NCBI GenBank assembly: GCA_019694805.1 | Contig: JAIBBG010000007.1 | Coordinates: 1-64,000, forward strand | Direction of reading: 5' to 3' | DNA from: Flavobacteriales bacterium | GTDB lineage: Bacteria > Bacteroidota > Bacteroidia > Flavobacteriales_D > Sanyastnellaceae | DNA: 64,000 nucleotides | Shown: positions 13,070-23,390 of the stretch, in pieces | Position numbering within the stretch: position 1 is the stretch's first letter | Layout: the number at the start of each line of letters is the position of its first letter | Program-made: the position numbers and the translations under genes | Notes under the pieces: generated by a model | What the model was told of the DNA's origin: nothing | What the model saw: only the letters and a program-made list of their open reading frames with translations | Database searches by the model: none

Positions 13070-13129
13070 GTTAGAACCGATTTCTAAGTTCGGTTCAACA
13101 CTGTAATTGTTTTCACAATACAGCAGCTG

Positions 13130-13201
13130 TGGAGAATTGTGGATTTGAACCACTTCCTTTTCAACACAAGGTTGAAATGCTCTTCCATTGAGCTATTTCC
13201 C
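13130..13201 (-). pseudogene. Degenerate tRNA-like element in the rRNA spacer
   Basis: The minus strand gives GGGAAATAGCTC at the 5' side, a D-arm-like GCTCAATGGAAGAGC, a T-arm-like GTGGTTCAAATCCAC, and a 3' acceptor strand ATTCTCCA identical to that of the neighbouring tRNA-Ala. The fold is abnormal. The acceptor has an A-C mismatch, only one base separates it from the D stem, and the anticodon arm is a 7-bp stem TTTCAAC/GTTGAAA closed by five bases (CTTGT) instead of a 7-base loop with U33. No anticodon can be read with confidence. It is best seen as a tRNA relic or a processing element. Confidence 0.55.
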
Positions 13202-13245
13202 AAATAAATTTCAAATTAAATCTCTACACATTTGTTGAGATGGAG

Positions 13246-13319
13246 TGGAGAATAACGGATTCGAACCGTTGACCCCCTGCGTGCAAGGCAGGTGCTCTAG
13301 CCAGCTGAGCTAATTCCCC
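13246..13319 (-). tRNA. tRNA-Ala(TGC)
   Basis: The cloverleaf is complete on the minus strand. The acceptor GGGGAAT pairs with ATTCTCC, the D arm is normal, the anticodon stem CCTGC/GCAGG encloses CTTGCAC (anticodon TGC), and the T arm ACGG TTCGAAT CCGT is intact. CCA is not encoded directly after the discriminator A. It is the second tRNA in the 16S-23S spacer. Confidence 0.95.
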
Positions 13320-13367
13320 ATTTTAGATTCAGGTATGCAGCAGTATGATCATGCTAGCCCTGATTTG

Positions 13368-13441
13368 TAGTCCTGAGCAGATTTGAACTGCTGACCCCTA
13401 CATTATCAGTGTAGTGCTCTAACCAACTGAGCTACAGGACT
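13368..13441 (-). tRNA. tRNA-Ile(GAT)
   Basis: The cloverleaf is complete on the minus strand. The acceptor AGTCCTG pairs with CAGGACT, the anticodon loop is CTGATAA (anticodon GAT), and the T arm is AGCAG TTCAAAT CTGCT. It is the first spacer tRNA after 16S, in the usual Ile-Ala order. Confidence 0.95.
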
Positions 13442-13454
13442 GAAAATAAAATGG

Positions 13455-13490
13455 TAATGCAGAACGAACAGGAATTGCTTCTAAGAAGCA
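13455..13490 (-). other. 16S processing stem, 3' arm
   Basis: This segment, just after 16S, is largely complementary to 15044-15081, just before 16S. The paired blocks include CTTCTTAGAA, CTGTTCG and TGCATTA with only short mismatches between. The two should form a helix of about 35 bp around the 16S gene for RNase III processing. Confidence 0.65.
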
Positions 13491-13498
13491 TACTCTAT

Positions 13499-15027
<1,529 letters not shown>

Positions 15028-15043
15028 AGATGTTTAATCTCTT

Positions 15044-15081
15044 GGCTTCTTAGAACAATTTACCTGTTCGCTGCTGCATTA
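15044..15081 (-). other. 16S processing stem, 5' arm
   Basis: The arm lies in the 16S leader and is complementary to 13455-13490 on the far side of 16S (blocks CTTCTTAGAA, CTGTTCG, TGCATTA). It is located between the boxA-like site and the 16S 5' end. Confidence 0.65.
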
Positions 15082-15082
15082 T

Positions 15083-15094
15083 ATCAAAGAACTT
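15083..15094 (-). promoter_or_regulatory. boxA-like antitermination site in the 16S leader
   Basis: The minus strand reads AAGTTCTTTGAT, the same 11-base core as the site before 23S (13059-13069). A third variant, AACGTTCTTTGAG, is at 15232-15243 between the two promoters. The repeated placement ahead of each large rRNA supports a Nus-factor role. Confidence 0.55.
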
Positions 15095-15133
15095 CTTTTC
15101 ACTTTTCCCCAACCCGTTTTTGAATTGGGGGCG

Positions 15134-15166
15134 CAAACATACTGCTTTCAATTTCTGTTTTCCAAA
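15134..15166 (-). promoter_or_regulatory. rRNA promoter P1 (proximal)
   Basis: On the minus strand, TTTG (15163-15166), a 21-nt spacer and TATGTTTG (15134-15141) match the Bacteroidota sigma-ABfr consensus TTTG-N19-21-TAnnTTTG. Transcription would start near 15127-15130, giving a leader of about 100 nt that contains boxA and the 16S processing arm. Confidence 0.65.
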
Positions 15167-15264
15167 TTTTCTTGAAAAAAAATTTTATTTTTTTTTCTAG
15201 AACCCTTGACAGATGTGCTTTTGATGTTTGCTCAAAGAACGTTGTCGTTTTTCAAAAGCGGGTG

Positions 15265-15294
15265 CAAATGTACACCTGTTTTTTGTCTGCGCAA
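15265..15294 (-). promoter_or_regulatory. rRNA promoter P2 (distal)
   Basis: On the minus strand, TTG (15292-15294), a 19-nt spacer and TACATTTG (15265-15272) match the Bacteroidota promoter consensus. It lies about 130 bp upstream of P1, and a further boxA-like site lies between the two. Tandem promoters are common for rRNA operons. Confidence 0.6.
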
Positions 15295-15540
15295 GTCCCC
15301 CCACCAATTATTTTTTCGACTACTATCTTAACCGCTGGTTTCCAGTCATAAAAAACTTCAACTTTTTTTTTGCGCGTTTTTGTGTGTTCCTTTTTCACTT
15401 CCCGACTCCTTCGATCCATTTGGACAGACATTCTCTCCACTTCACCAATAAACACAGGTGTTTCAACTGAATTTATCCTGTTGTACATGAAGCATTCTTC
15501 AAGTTACCGCTAACTTCGCCACCTACATACATATGTATAT

Positions 15541-16332
15541 ATGAGCAATACTTTCCATTCTGATCGTCGACCTAATCATAAACCCACCGAGCGAACCGCA
15601 CGAAATCAAATGCTCATTGGCATCAGGCCGTTGATTGAAGCAATACAGGCGGGAAAGGACATAGAAAAAGTGTTGGTCCAGAAAGGACTTAGAGGTGATT
15701 TGTTCAACGAAGCACGCAAAGTGATGCAAGAACACGGCGTGGTATTTAAAACTGTACCTCCAGAAAAACTCAATAGCATCACCACGAAGAACCATCAAGG
15801 TGTGATTGCATTTATATCACCTATCACTTTCGGCAATATCGAAAACATTGTACCCGCTATATATGAACGAGGCGAAACACCTCTACTGGTTTATCTCGAT
15901 GGCGTAACGGATGTGCGCAACTTCGGCGCAATTGCCAGGTCGGCAGAATGCTTCGGCGCCCATGCCGTGATCATTCCACAAAACAATAGTGCAGGTATCA
16001 ATGAAGAAGCCATCAAAACATCTGCAGGTGCTCTTAACAATATACCTGTGTGCAGAATTCAATCTACCAGCGCATTTACTGAATACATGCAACAATGCGG
16101 TATTGCTCTTGTCGGCTCCACTGAAAAAGGTTCGGTATCTCCTGACAGCTATAATTTCAATCAACCTATATGTGTTGTTCTTGGGAATGAGGAGACAGGG
16201 ATCAGTCATGAACTGATCAGAAAGTGTGATGCATTGGTAAAAATCCCAATGACCGGCAAAACATCTTCACTGAATGTTTCTGTTGCAACCGGAATAGTGC
16301 TCTATGAAACCCTACGGCAACGAAATGTCTGA
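15541..16332 (+). CDS. rlmB: 23S rRNA (guanosine-2'-O)-methyltransferase RlmB (SpoU/TrmH family)
   Basis: The 263-residue SPOUT-class methyltransferase has an N-terminal substrate-binding domain (about 22-95, starting IGIRPLIEAI) and a catalytic domain with the three SpoU motifs: DVRNFGAIARSAECFGA (motif 1), VVLGNEETGIS (motif 2) and KIPMTGKTSSLNVSVATGI (motif 3). RlmB methylates a conserved G in domain V of 23S rRNA (G2251 in E. coli) using S-adenosylmethionine. The length fits the family. The gene is divergent from the rRNA operon. A 12-bp palindrome, ATACATATGTAT, lies directly before the ATG. TACATATG at 15528-15535 is a weak -7 candidate. Some SpoU paralogues modify other RNAs, so the target is inferred. 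Confidence 0.9.
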   Translation: MSNTFHSDRRPNHKPTERTARNQMLIGIRPLIEAIQAGKDIEKVLVQKGLRGDLFNEARKVMQEHGVVFKTVPPEKLNSITTKNHQGVIAFISPITFGNIENIVPAIYERGETPLLVYLDGVTDVRNFGAIARSAECFGAHAVIIPQNNSAGINEEAIKTSAGALNNIPVCRIQSTSAFTEYMQQCGIALVGSTEKGSVSPDSYNFNQPICVVLGNEETGISHELIRKCDALVKIPMTGKTSSLNVSVATGIVLYETLRQRNV

Positions 16333-16354
16333 CTATCGTCATAAAGTAGAGAAT

Positions 16355-16386
16355 TCCCGAGGAGTTTAATCATAAATTAAACGGGA
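16355..16386 (+). other. Hairpin between rlmB and the next gene
   Basis: A perfect 7-bp inverted repeat, GTTTAAT/ATTAAAC (16364-16370 with 16376-16382), has a 5-nt loop and is extended by TCCC/GGGA across a small internal loop. No T tract follows, so it is not a typical terminator. It may be an mRNA 3'-end structure. Confidence 0.35.
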
Positions 16387-16478
16387 AGAGCAGGAAATTC
16401 ACAGAATTGAAACATATTTGCCGAAATTGTGGAGGAGCATGCCCGCTCATTTCACAAGTCACCCATATTCTAATCCGT

Positions 16479-16856
16479 ATGAGAAAAGTTTTTACAATTC
16501 TTCTTTTGACCATCGCATTTTCCATGAGTCTAATGAGCACTCACGCACAAAATGCACCACAAAATGGCCAGTATTTTTATGTACTGGCAACCAATCTGAA
16601 TGTGGATAATTATGCCACACTTCATCAACAACTCAAGAATGACGGCCGGTTTGAAATAACATCCGCCTGCATTCCATCGCATGTGATGAAGATCAAAGTG
16701 ATTTCGACCAATGGTCAAAACACTACACTTGAATCAAACAAGGAAACTTTCAAGAGTTTCATCGGAAATATCAGCTTGGGTGCGATCAGCACTCCTGCGA
16801 ATTATTCCGAGCAGATGTTTATGGACGCCTGCAAAGCTGCGCGTACCGGAAACTAA
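16479..16856 (+). CDS. Small secreted protein of unknown function
   Basis: The ATG at 16479 is preferred over the upstream in-frame TTG at 16407 because a clean signal peptide (MRKVFTILLLTIAFSMSLMSTHAQ) begins there. The mature part is about 100 residues (YFYVLATNLNVDNYATLHQQL...). It has alternating strand and helix character and ends in a short Cys-containing helix. I recognise no family. It precedes the SprB-like operon by 64 bp on the same strand and may be cotranscribed with it. Confidence 0.7.
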   Translation: MRKVFTILLLTIAFSMSLMSTHAQNAPQNGQYFYVLATNLNVDNYATLHQQLKNDGRFEITSACIPSHVMKIKVISTNGQNTTLESNKETFKSFIGNISLGAISTPANYSEQMFMDACKAARTGN

Positions 16857-16920
16857 TCAGGAGTAATACATCCCTCCTACTCTTTCAATTTTTAGACAGA
16901 ACGATTACTTCTTCATAGTT

Positions 16921-19900
16921 ATGATGAATATTTTCAACCAAAAATCCCTCCACCTCATAGCATTGATCATGCTTACAGGTGTGATGTCACGTGCACAGTC
17001 GTACAACGTGGACATTAACATGACGCCGGAACAGATGATTCAAAATCTGGTCGGACCCGGTGTTACCATTTCAAACGTTGTAGTTACTGCATGTGATAGC
17101 ACTTACGGTTATTACACATCCAATGGAACAGAAATTGGCTCGAATCAGGGGCTTCTGCTTACCACAGGTAAAGCGCTTTATTCTGTTGGCCCGAACAACA
17201 CCATTGGTAACTGTTCAACGAGTCAGGGCACTTGCGATTATTTCGACAATGACTGTCCCGGCAGCACGCTGCTCAATCAGGCTCAAGACAGAACAACCTA
17301 TGACGCCACGATGTTCGAATTTGACATCGTGCCCCAAGGTGATTCACTTCGTTTCAATTATACTTTCGCATCTGAGGAATATAATGAATGGGTGAACTCT
17401 CCATTTAACGACGTATTCGGCTTTTATATCAGTGGTCCGAATGTCGGAACGGATGTAAACATTGCGTTGATTCCAAATACAGCGCAGGTTGTAGCCATCA
17501 ACACTGTAAACGCGTTATCGAATTCTTCATACTTCTATAATAATCAAAATCCCCTCGGACAATTCATCCAATATGATGGATTTACTGTTGGACTTTATGC
17601 TGCGGTAGGTAACCTCATCCCTTGTGAAACTTATCACCTCAAATTGGTCATTGCCGATGGAACTGATCACGTTTACGATTCAGGTGTATTCATCAATGCG
17701 ATTGAATCGAATCCGATAGTAGTTCTGACAGCCACATCAAATGGACTTGATTACATGGTTGAAGGCTGTAACACCGGTACGATTTCGTTTTCAAGAAGTG
17801 TAGTAACACCAGAACCACAGGACGTTCTCTTTTGGATCGGTGGTTCAGCTACAAATGGTGTAGATTATTCACCACAAATTGGAAGTGGTATCCCATTGGA
17901 TTTGAACAGCATTACAATACCAGCCAATTCGCAAACAGTTTCATTCGACATCAGTGCTGCTTTGGACAATATTGATGAGGGCCAGGAGTATATCACGATA
18001 TATCTTGGAAACCCATTGTGTTCAGGGAATCAAGTGCTGGATAGTGTAAATTTCTACATCTACGATTTCCTTGATTTGGATCTGACTCCTGATGTTTCTT
18101 CCATTTGCGCAGGGCAATGCGTAGACCTCATTGCCAACAGCAACGCTAGCGATTTGGCTGACTTCGTATGGTCACCAAACGTTGTCAATTCGACTGACAC
18201 TACAGCACAGGTTTGTCCAACTGAGACAAGTACTTATACAATTACCGCAACCGTTGGAGAATGTGTTGTTTCAGATGAAGTAGTTGTGAATGTTTCAAGC
18301 ATTACGCTTGAATTAACCGGCACTGACATCAATTGTGAAGGTGGAACAACTGGAAGCATCACCGTTACTGTAAACGATGGTTTAGCACCATATACCTATT
18401 CTTGGACAGGGCCAGATGGTTTTACCAGCACAGATTCCATTCCAACTGATTTACTACCTGGAGAATATTGTGTTGAGGTAACCGATGCGGCTGGTTGTGT
18501 TGCAACAGGCTGCATTACATTGGTTCAAACCAATGAACTCACCGCCACTTCCGAATTGTCGGACTATAACTGTTCTATGGTATCATGTTTTGGATCTTGT
18601 GATGGAAGCATTGATATCACCACCTCAGGCGGTGTTGAACCATTTGCATATAGCTGGACCGGTGCTAACGGTTTCGCTGCAATTACTGAAGACATTGCCG
18701 ATTTGTGTGCGGGTACATATGAACTCACCATCACTGATGACGTTGGTTGTCAATACACGAATAGCTACACCCTCACAGAACCAGATAGCCTCACACTGGA
18801 GGTTATCGGCTCTACAGACTTGCTCTGTACTGGTGTAGAAACAGGTGAAGCAAGCGTTCAGGCAACAGGTGGTTGTCCTGTTTACACCTATATCTGGAGC
18901 CATGATGCTGCAGTAACAGGTCCAGTGGCAACGAATCTTGGAAGTGGTACTTATGAAGTGAGTGTTACAGACCAAAATGGCTGTAGCAATGATGGATTCG
19001 TGACGATTGTGATCAACGATCCTATCGATCCACTTAACGTTACTGTCGATGAAATTTCCATCTATCCGGGCGGTTATTCTGTAAGTTGCCCTGGTGCTGA
19101 AGATGGATACATCAATATTACCATCGCAGGCGGTTTGCTTCCTTATACCAGCACTTGGCAGAACACAACGACAGGTTTAATTTACAATACCGAAGATTTG
19201 TCTGCAGCTCCTTGCGGAGAATACTCATTGGTTGTTCTTGATGGCAACGGATGTATCTTCACTCAATCGCTACAGCTTACATGCGTTCCCGAGATAGACG
19301 TTGAATTAGACGTAACGGATAACCCATGTGGTGAGCCAGATCTCGGAGCTGGAGCCATTGATGTCATTAGCACTTCGGGTGGTCAGGGAATTCCTTATAC
19401 TTACGTGTGGAATGGTCCGAGCTGCAGTCCTTGCAATACTCAGAACATCTCAAACCTGATTTCAGGAGATTATGTACTTACAGTAACGGATGCACAAGGA
19501 TGCGCAGCTGAGTTCACAGCCAATATTGGACAGAACGATGCATTTGAGGCCGATGCAACCGTAACACAGCCAACTTGCGCTGGAAGTTGTGACGGCGAAA
19601 TCAATATCGCCATTACAAGCGCCGGCGGTGGCGGTGGCGGCGGTGGCGATGCCTTCCTCGTGAATTCATCTACACAAATGACTTTCTGCTTCACCGGAAC
19701 ACATAGTTGGGTTTCGGATATTTCCTTTAAACTCATTGGTCCGGCTGGATGCGGAAGTCCTGAAGTCATGTTATCTGCACACCCTCTCAGTATCGGTCAA
19801 CCGGCTAACTGTAACAGCGGAAATGACTTCTCAAACCTTTGTTTTTCTACTGAAACATCAAACAATCTCAATGTGTGCGCTGCGGCAGTTCCGTTGAGTG

Positions 19901-22900
19901 GTACATATGGTACATATGGCACGGCAGTTATTCCTATTGATTGGGATGCACTCAATGGTTGCGATGTGAATGAAGCAGGTTGGGAATTGCGTGTTCAGGA
20001 TTGTGTTCTCACCGATTTTGGAGCATTGACTGGTGCAACGTTTAGCTTCGATGGCACCGATACCGGCGGCAATCCTGCGAGTGTCACTTATAGTAGCCCC
20101 GTTGGATATAGTTCAGCCATCAATAACCCTCCAGTACAAGGATGTGATCCAGCCGTATTTGGTTCTTTCATCGTTGATGAAAGCATGGTTAGCGGCGGAG
20201 GCGGCGGTAATTCGGGCGATTATAACTTCTCATGGACAGGTCCGAATGGCTTTGTTTCTTCATCAGAAGATCTAACAGGCCTTTGTCCCGGAACATACAC
20301 TGTGACTATTACTTCGGGCACTTGTGAGCAAACCCTCAGCTTTGATATCGTTGATCCAGCTGCTCTTGAAGTAGTTGAAGTTGATGTTACAAATCCTGTT
20401 TGCTTTGGTCAAAACAACGGTTGTATCGACATTGATGTGATCAATGGTTCAGGTAACTACACCTACAACTGGATACCTTCACCATCATGCTTCTTCTTCG
20501 GAGCAAACACCCAAGATATCTGCAACCTTTTTGAGTGCACATACAACTACTCCATTACTGACGTTGCAACTGGTTGTAATATCACAGGAGCTATTGAACT
20601 TGTGGCACCGCAAGTGATGGAAATTGTGATCGTAACATCTGAGTTTGATGGCGGATACAACATCAGTTGCCAGGGCGCGAATGATGGTCAGATTTCTGTC
20701 TTCGTAACTGGCGGTTCACCAGATTGCACCCAATTTGCTCCTTATTGTTACCAATACGACTGGATCACGGATTGCTCGGAAATCGATCCAAGTTTATATG
20801 GCAACGACCCGAATGGATCCAATATGGCTAACCTTCCAGGTGGTACATATGGTGTCAATGTTTATGATTCGAATGGATGTCTCGCGACAACCTGTCTCGA
20901 TTTGATTGAACCAGATTCCATCCAGTCACCAGCTCTGATTGAAAACATCGACTGTAACAATACTTCGGGTTGTATTACCCCAAACCTTACTGGTGGAAGT
21001 GGTCTGTACATTATTTATGAATGGACAGGCGACATTGGTTCGAATAACCCCGATGCAGCAACACTCTGTGGATTGGCTGCAGGTAACTATTCACTGACTG
21101 TAACTGATTCTAACAACTGTGAAGACACTTTTGAATATGAAATTACGGAAATACCACAATTGACAGCGACTGTCGTATCTACTACAGATGCTTCATGTTA
21201 TGGTGCATGCGACGGTGAAGCCGAAGTACTTCTCGAAGGAGGTGAAGCGCCGATCACGTGCACACTTACAGGTGGTACACTGCCGAGTCCAGTTGTTTTC
21301 ACTGATTTGCCACTTGGAAATATGGTGATACCAAATCTTTGTGCAGGTGATTACAGCATGACCCATGAAGACGCGAACGGCTGTGTTGCTACAAGTAACT
21401 TTGTAATCAACCAACCAGATTCTATTGTGATTGACTTGGTTTCAGTCATTCAGGAAGCCGGTCAGATTTTCGATCTGCAATGTCTTGGTGATTCATCGGG
21501 TGCAGTGAATGCAACCATCACTGGTGGTACATTCCCTTACACCTATATCTGGACCAATGAATTGTTGGAAATCATTGGTAGCGATGAGGACATCGATTCG
21601 CTTAAAGCTGGCACATATTGCCTCACCATTTTGGATGCTCATGGCTGTTCAGGTCAGACATGCATCACATTGACAGAACCTACCGAAGCACTTACAGCAA
21701 GCGGTGAAGTTTCAATTTACAACGAGATCTACAATATCTCATGCTACAATGAAACAGATGGATGGATTGATATTACTGTCAATGGCGGCGTTCCTGGATA
21801 TATTTTTGAATGGAACGGCGATGGAACCATCAACAATGTAGAAGATCAAAATGATCTTGGAGCAGGCACATACGATGTTCTTGTTATCGATGCCAACTTC
21901 TGTACAACCTTATTAGAATTTGAATTGATCGAGCCAACACCAATCACTGTTGACGCCACCATCTCATTATTTGACGGTGGTTACAACGTTAGCTGTAATG
22001 GTGTTTGCGACGGCTTTATCACCACAACCATCAGTGGTGGAAATCCAGGATATACCATTTCATGGACTGGACCAAACGGGTTCACCAGCACAGAAGAAAG
22101 CTTAACTGATCTCTGCGGTGGTACCTACACGATCACAGTAACTGACGCCAATAATTGCAGTATTTCTCAAAGCTTTACACTCACTCAACCATCAACTCTG
22201 ACGGTTGAAATCAACGACAGTCCTAACTGCTCGACTGGTAATGTTGACTTGTGTGCAACAGTAACTGGCGGAAGTGGAAACTACAGCTATAGTTGGAGCA
22301 ATAGCTCAACCAGCGCCTGCACAGTGGTTACACAGGATGGTCAGGTTTGCGTTACTGTAACCGATTCCAACGGATGTACTGCAGAAGTATGTATGGATAT
22401 CGATGTTGAAGCACCACTTGATGTAGATGGCGCTGTGACAAACACATCCTGCGGCCTTTGCATTGGTGCGATAGATTTGACTATTACAGGAGGGTTTGAA
22501 CCATACATCATCACTTGGGCTGGTGGCGGCAATGCTGAAGATCTCACAGACCTTTGTGCAGGTACTTACTCTGTCACTGTAACAGATGCATCAGGTTGTT
22601 CTATCGAGCAGACTTTCACTATTCTGGATACACCAGGTGTTACTATCACAACACAACAACAAAATGTTGCATGTAATGGTGGCGCAACTGGATCAGCTAC
22701 AGCGTTAATTACTGGTGGTACTCAACCTTACGACATCGTTTGGACAGATGCTCAATTCAATCAGATTGGCACTGGGTCAAGTGTTGAGGGTCTTGCAGCA
22801 GGTGTTTACACTGTAACGGTTACAGATGCGAATGATTGCGGAGGAAGTGCGATTGTAACGATCACTGAAGCACCAGGATTGGTCATTGACGATGTTGAAG

Positions 22901-23388
22901 TAAGTGTTTATGGAAATTACAACATCAGTTCACCAGGAGGTGAAGATGGAACAATCCACGTTGAGGTTATTGGTGGAACACCACAGTATACCTACACATG
23001 GACACCTGAAGGATTGCCGGCAGAACATGAAATCACTGGATTGTCAGAAGGTGATTACACCATTACTGTAACCGATGCCAATGGCTGTACAGTTGATTCA
23101 ACGATCACTTTAACTGCACCAAGAGAATTCGCCATCTATACGGCACTTTCACCTAATGGTGATGGCTTCAACGATGCTTATGTCATTGATGGTGCGGAAT
23201 ATTGCCCGGGCAACCAGTTCAAGGTGTTTAACCGCTGGGGTAATCTCGTGTATGAGAAGAACAACTATTACAACCAATGGTATGGTCAGGATAAAGACAA
23301 TGCTCCATTGGCTGATGGTACATACTTCGTGATTTTCGAAGGATGTAATAAAGAAGTAAGTACTTATGTAGATCTCAGGAGGGAATAA
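16921..23388 (+). CDS. SprB-like giant T9SS adhesin: choice-of-anchor L, SprB repeats, P-domain-like insert, type B CTD
   Basis: The 2155-residue protein has a signal peptide (to about 25). A choice-of-anchor L domain follows (about 30-260; TFASEEYNEWVNSPFNDVFGF motif), then a Calx-beta-like module (about 262-380). Many SprB/PKD-like repeats come next, with the signature Y.WTGPNGF...L..L..GTY.VTVTDANGC. At residues about 910-1090, flanked by two Gly-rich linkers, lies a segment resembling a proprotein-convertase P domain. The C-terminus is a CHU_C type B sorting domain (LSPNGDGFNDAY, VFNRWGNLVYE). By analogy with SprB of Flavobacterium it is probably a T9SS-exported, cell-surface adhesin that could work in gliding or attachment. 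The next gene, 2 bp away, is its PorP/SprF partner. Confidence 0.9.
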   Translation: MMNIFNQKSLHLIALIMLTGVMSRAQSYNVDINMTPEQMIQNLVGPGVTISNVVVTACDSTYGYYTSNGTEIGSNQGLLLTTGKALYSVGPNNTIGNCSTSQGTCDYFDNDCPGSTLLNQAQDRTTYDATMFEFDIVPQGDSLRFNYTFASEEYNEWVNSPFNDVFGFYISGPNVGTDVNIALIPNTAQVVAINTVNALSNSSYFYNNQNPLGQFIQYDGFTVGLYAAVGNLIPCETYHLKLVIADGTDHVYDSGVFINAIESNPIVVLTATSNGLDYMVEGCNTGTISFSRSVVTPEPQDVLFWIGGSATNGVDYSPQIGSGIPLDLNSITIPANSQTVSFDISAALDNIDEGQEYITIYLGNPLCSGNQVLDSVNFYIYDFLDLDLTPDVSSICAGQCVDLIANSNASDLADFVWSPNVVNSTDTTAQVCPTETSTYTITATVGECVVSDEVVVNVSSITLELTGTDINCEGGTTGSITVTVNDGLAPYTYSWTGPDGFTSTDSIPTDLLPGEYCVEVTDAAGCVATGCITLVQTNELTATSELSDYNCSMVSCFGSCDGSIDITTSGGVEPFAYSWTGANGFAAITEDIADLCAGTYELTITDDVGCQYTNSYTLTEPDSLTLEVIGSTDLLCTGVETGEASVQATGGCPVYTYIWSHDAAVTGPVATNLGSGTYEVSVTDQNGCSNDGFVTIVINDPIDPLNVTVDEISIYPGGYSVSCPGAEDGYINITIAGGLLPYTSTWQNTTTGLIYNTEDLSAAPCGEYSLVVLDGNGCIFTQSLQLTCVPEIDVELDVTDNPCGEPDLGAGAIDVISTSGGQGIPYTYVWNGPSCSPCNTQNISNLISGDYVLTVTDAQGCAAEFTANIGQNDAFEADATVTQPTCAGSCDGEINIAITSAGGGGGGGGDAFLVNSSTQMTFCFTGTHSWVSDISFKLIGPAGCGSPEVMLSAHPLSIGQPANCNSGNDFSNLCFSTETSNNLNVCAAAVPLSGTYGTYGTAVIPIDWDALNGCDVNEAGWELRVQDCVLTDFGALTGATFSFDGTDTGGNPASVTYSSPVGYSSAINNPPVQGCDPAVFGSFIVDESMVSGGGGGNSGDYNFSWTGPNGFVSSSEDLTGLCPGTYTVTITSGTCEQTLSFDIVDPAALEVVEVDVTNPVCFGQNNGCIDIDVINGSGNYTYNWIPSPSCFFFGANTQDICNLFECTYNYSITDVATGCNITGAIELVAPQVMEIVIVTSEFDGGYNISCQGANDGQISVFVTGGSPDCTQFAPYCYQYDWITDCSEIDPSLYGNDPNGSNMANLPGGTYGVNVYDSNGCLATTCLDLIEPDSIQSPALIENIDCNNTSGCITPNLTGGSGLYIIYEWTGDIGSNNPDAATLCGLAAGNYSLTVTDSNNCEDTFEYEITEIPQLTATVVSTTDASCYGACDGEAEVLLEGGEAPITCTLTGGTLPSPVVFTDLPLGNMVIPNLCAGDYSMTHEDANGCVATSNFVINQPDSIVIDLVSVIQEAGQIFDLQCLGDSSGAVNATITGGTFPYTYIWTNELLEIIGSDEDIDSLKAGTYCLTILDAHGCSGQTCITLTEPTEALTASGEVSIYNEIYNISCYNETDGWIDITVNGGVPGYIFEWNGDGTINNVEDQNDLGAGTYDVLVIDANFCTTLLEFELIEPTPITVDATISLFDGGYNVSCNGVCDGFITTTISGGNPGYTISWTGPNGFTSTEESLTDLCGGTYTITVTDANNCSISQSFTLTQPSTLTVEINDSPNCSTGNVDLCATVTGGSGNYSYSWSNSSTSACTVVTQDGQVCVTVTDSNGCTAEVCMDIDVEAPLDVDGAVTNTSCGLCIGAIDLTITGGFEPYIITWAGGGNAEDLTDLCAGTYSVTVTDASGCSIEQTFTILDTPGVTITTQQQNVACNGGATGSATALITGGTQPYDIVWTDAQFNQIGTGSSVEGLAAGVYTVTVTDANDCGGSAIVTITEAPGLVIDDVEVSVYGNYNISSPGGEDGTIHVEVIGGTPQYTYTWTPEGLPAEHEITGLSEGDYTITVTDANGCTVDSTITLTAPREFAIYTALSPNGDGFNDAYVIDGAEYCPGNQFKVFNRWGNLVYEKNNYYNQWYGQDKDNAPLADGTYFVIFEGCNKEVSTYVDLRRE

Positions 23389-23390
23389 TC

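Larger units (their letters stand above)
15028..15540. other. rRNA leader and divergent promoter region
   Basis: This roughly 510-bp AT-rich region between 16S and rlmB holds no protein gene. It contains the 16S processing arm, boxA-like sites, two minus-strand rRNA promoters, T-rich tracts around 15170-15200 and 15360-15400, and the palindrome next to the rlmB start. Confidence 0.7.

Noticed and set aside
13130-13201. Calling the spacer element a functional tRNA-Gln, tRNA-Thr or tRNA-His
   Set aside because: TTG, TGT and GTG triplets are present in the loop area, but none falls at the anticodon with U33 and a proper 5-bp stem and 7-base loop.
15228-15488. Overlapping frames of about 80 codons on both strands in the rRNA leader region
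   Set aside because: The region is T-rich promoter DNA with two rRNA promoter matches; the products are low-complexity Phe- or Lys-rich.
16407-16478. N-terminal extension of the small secreted protein
   Set aside because: The signal peptide starts at 16479; the extension would bury it.
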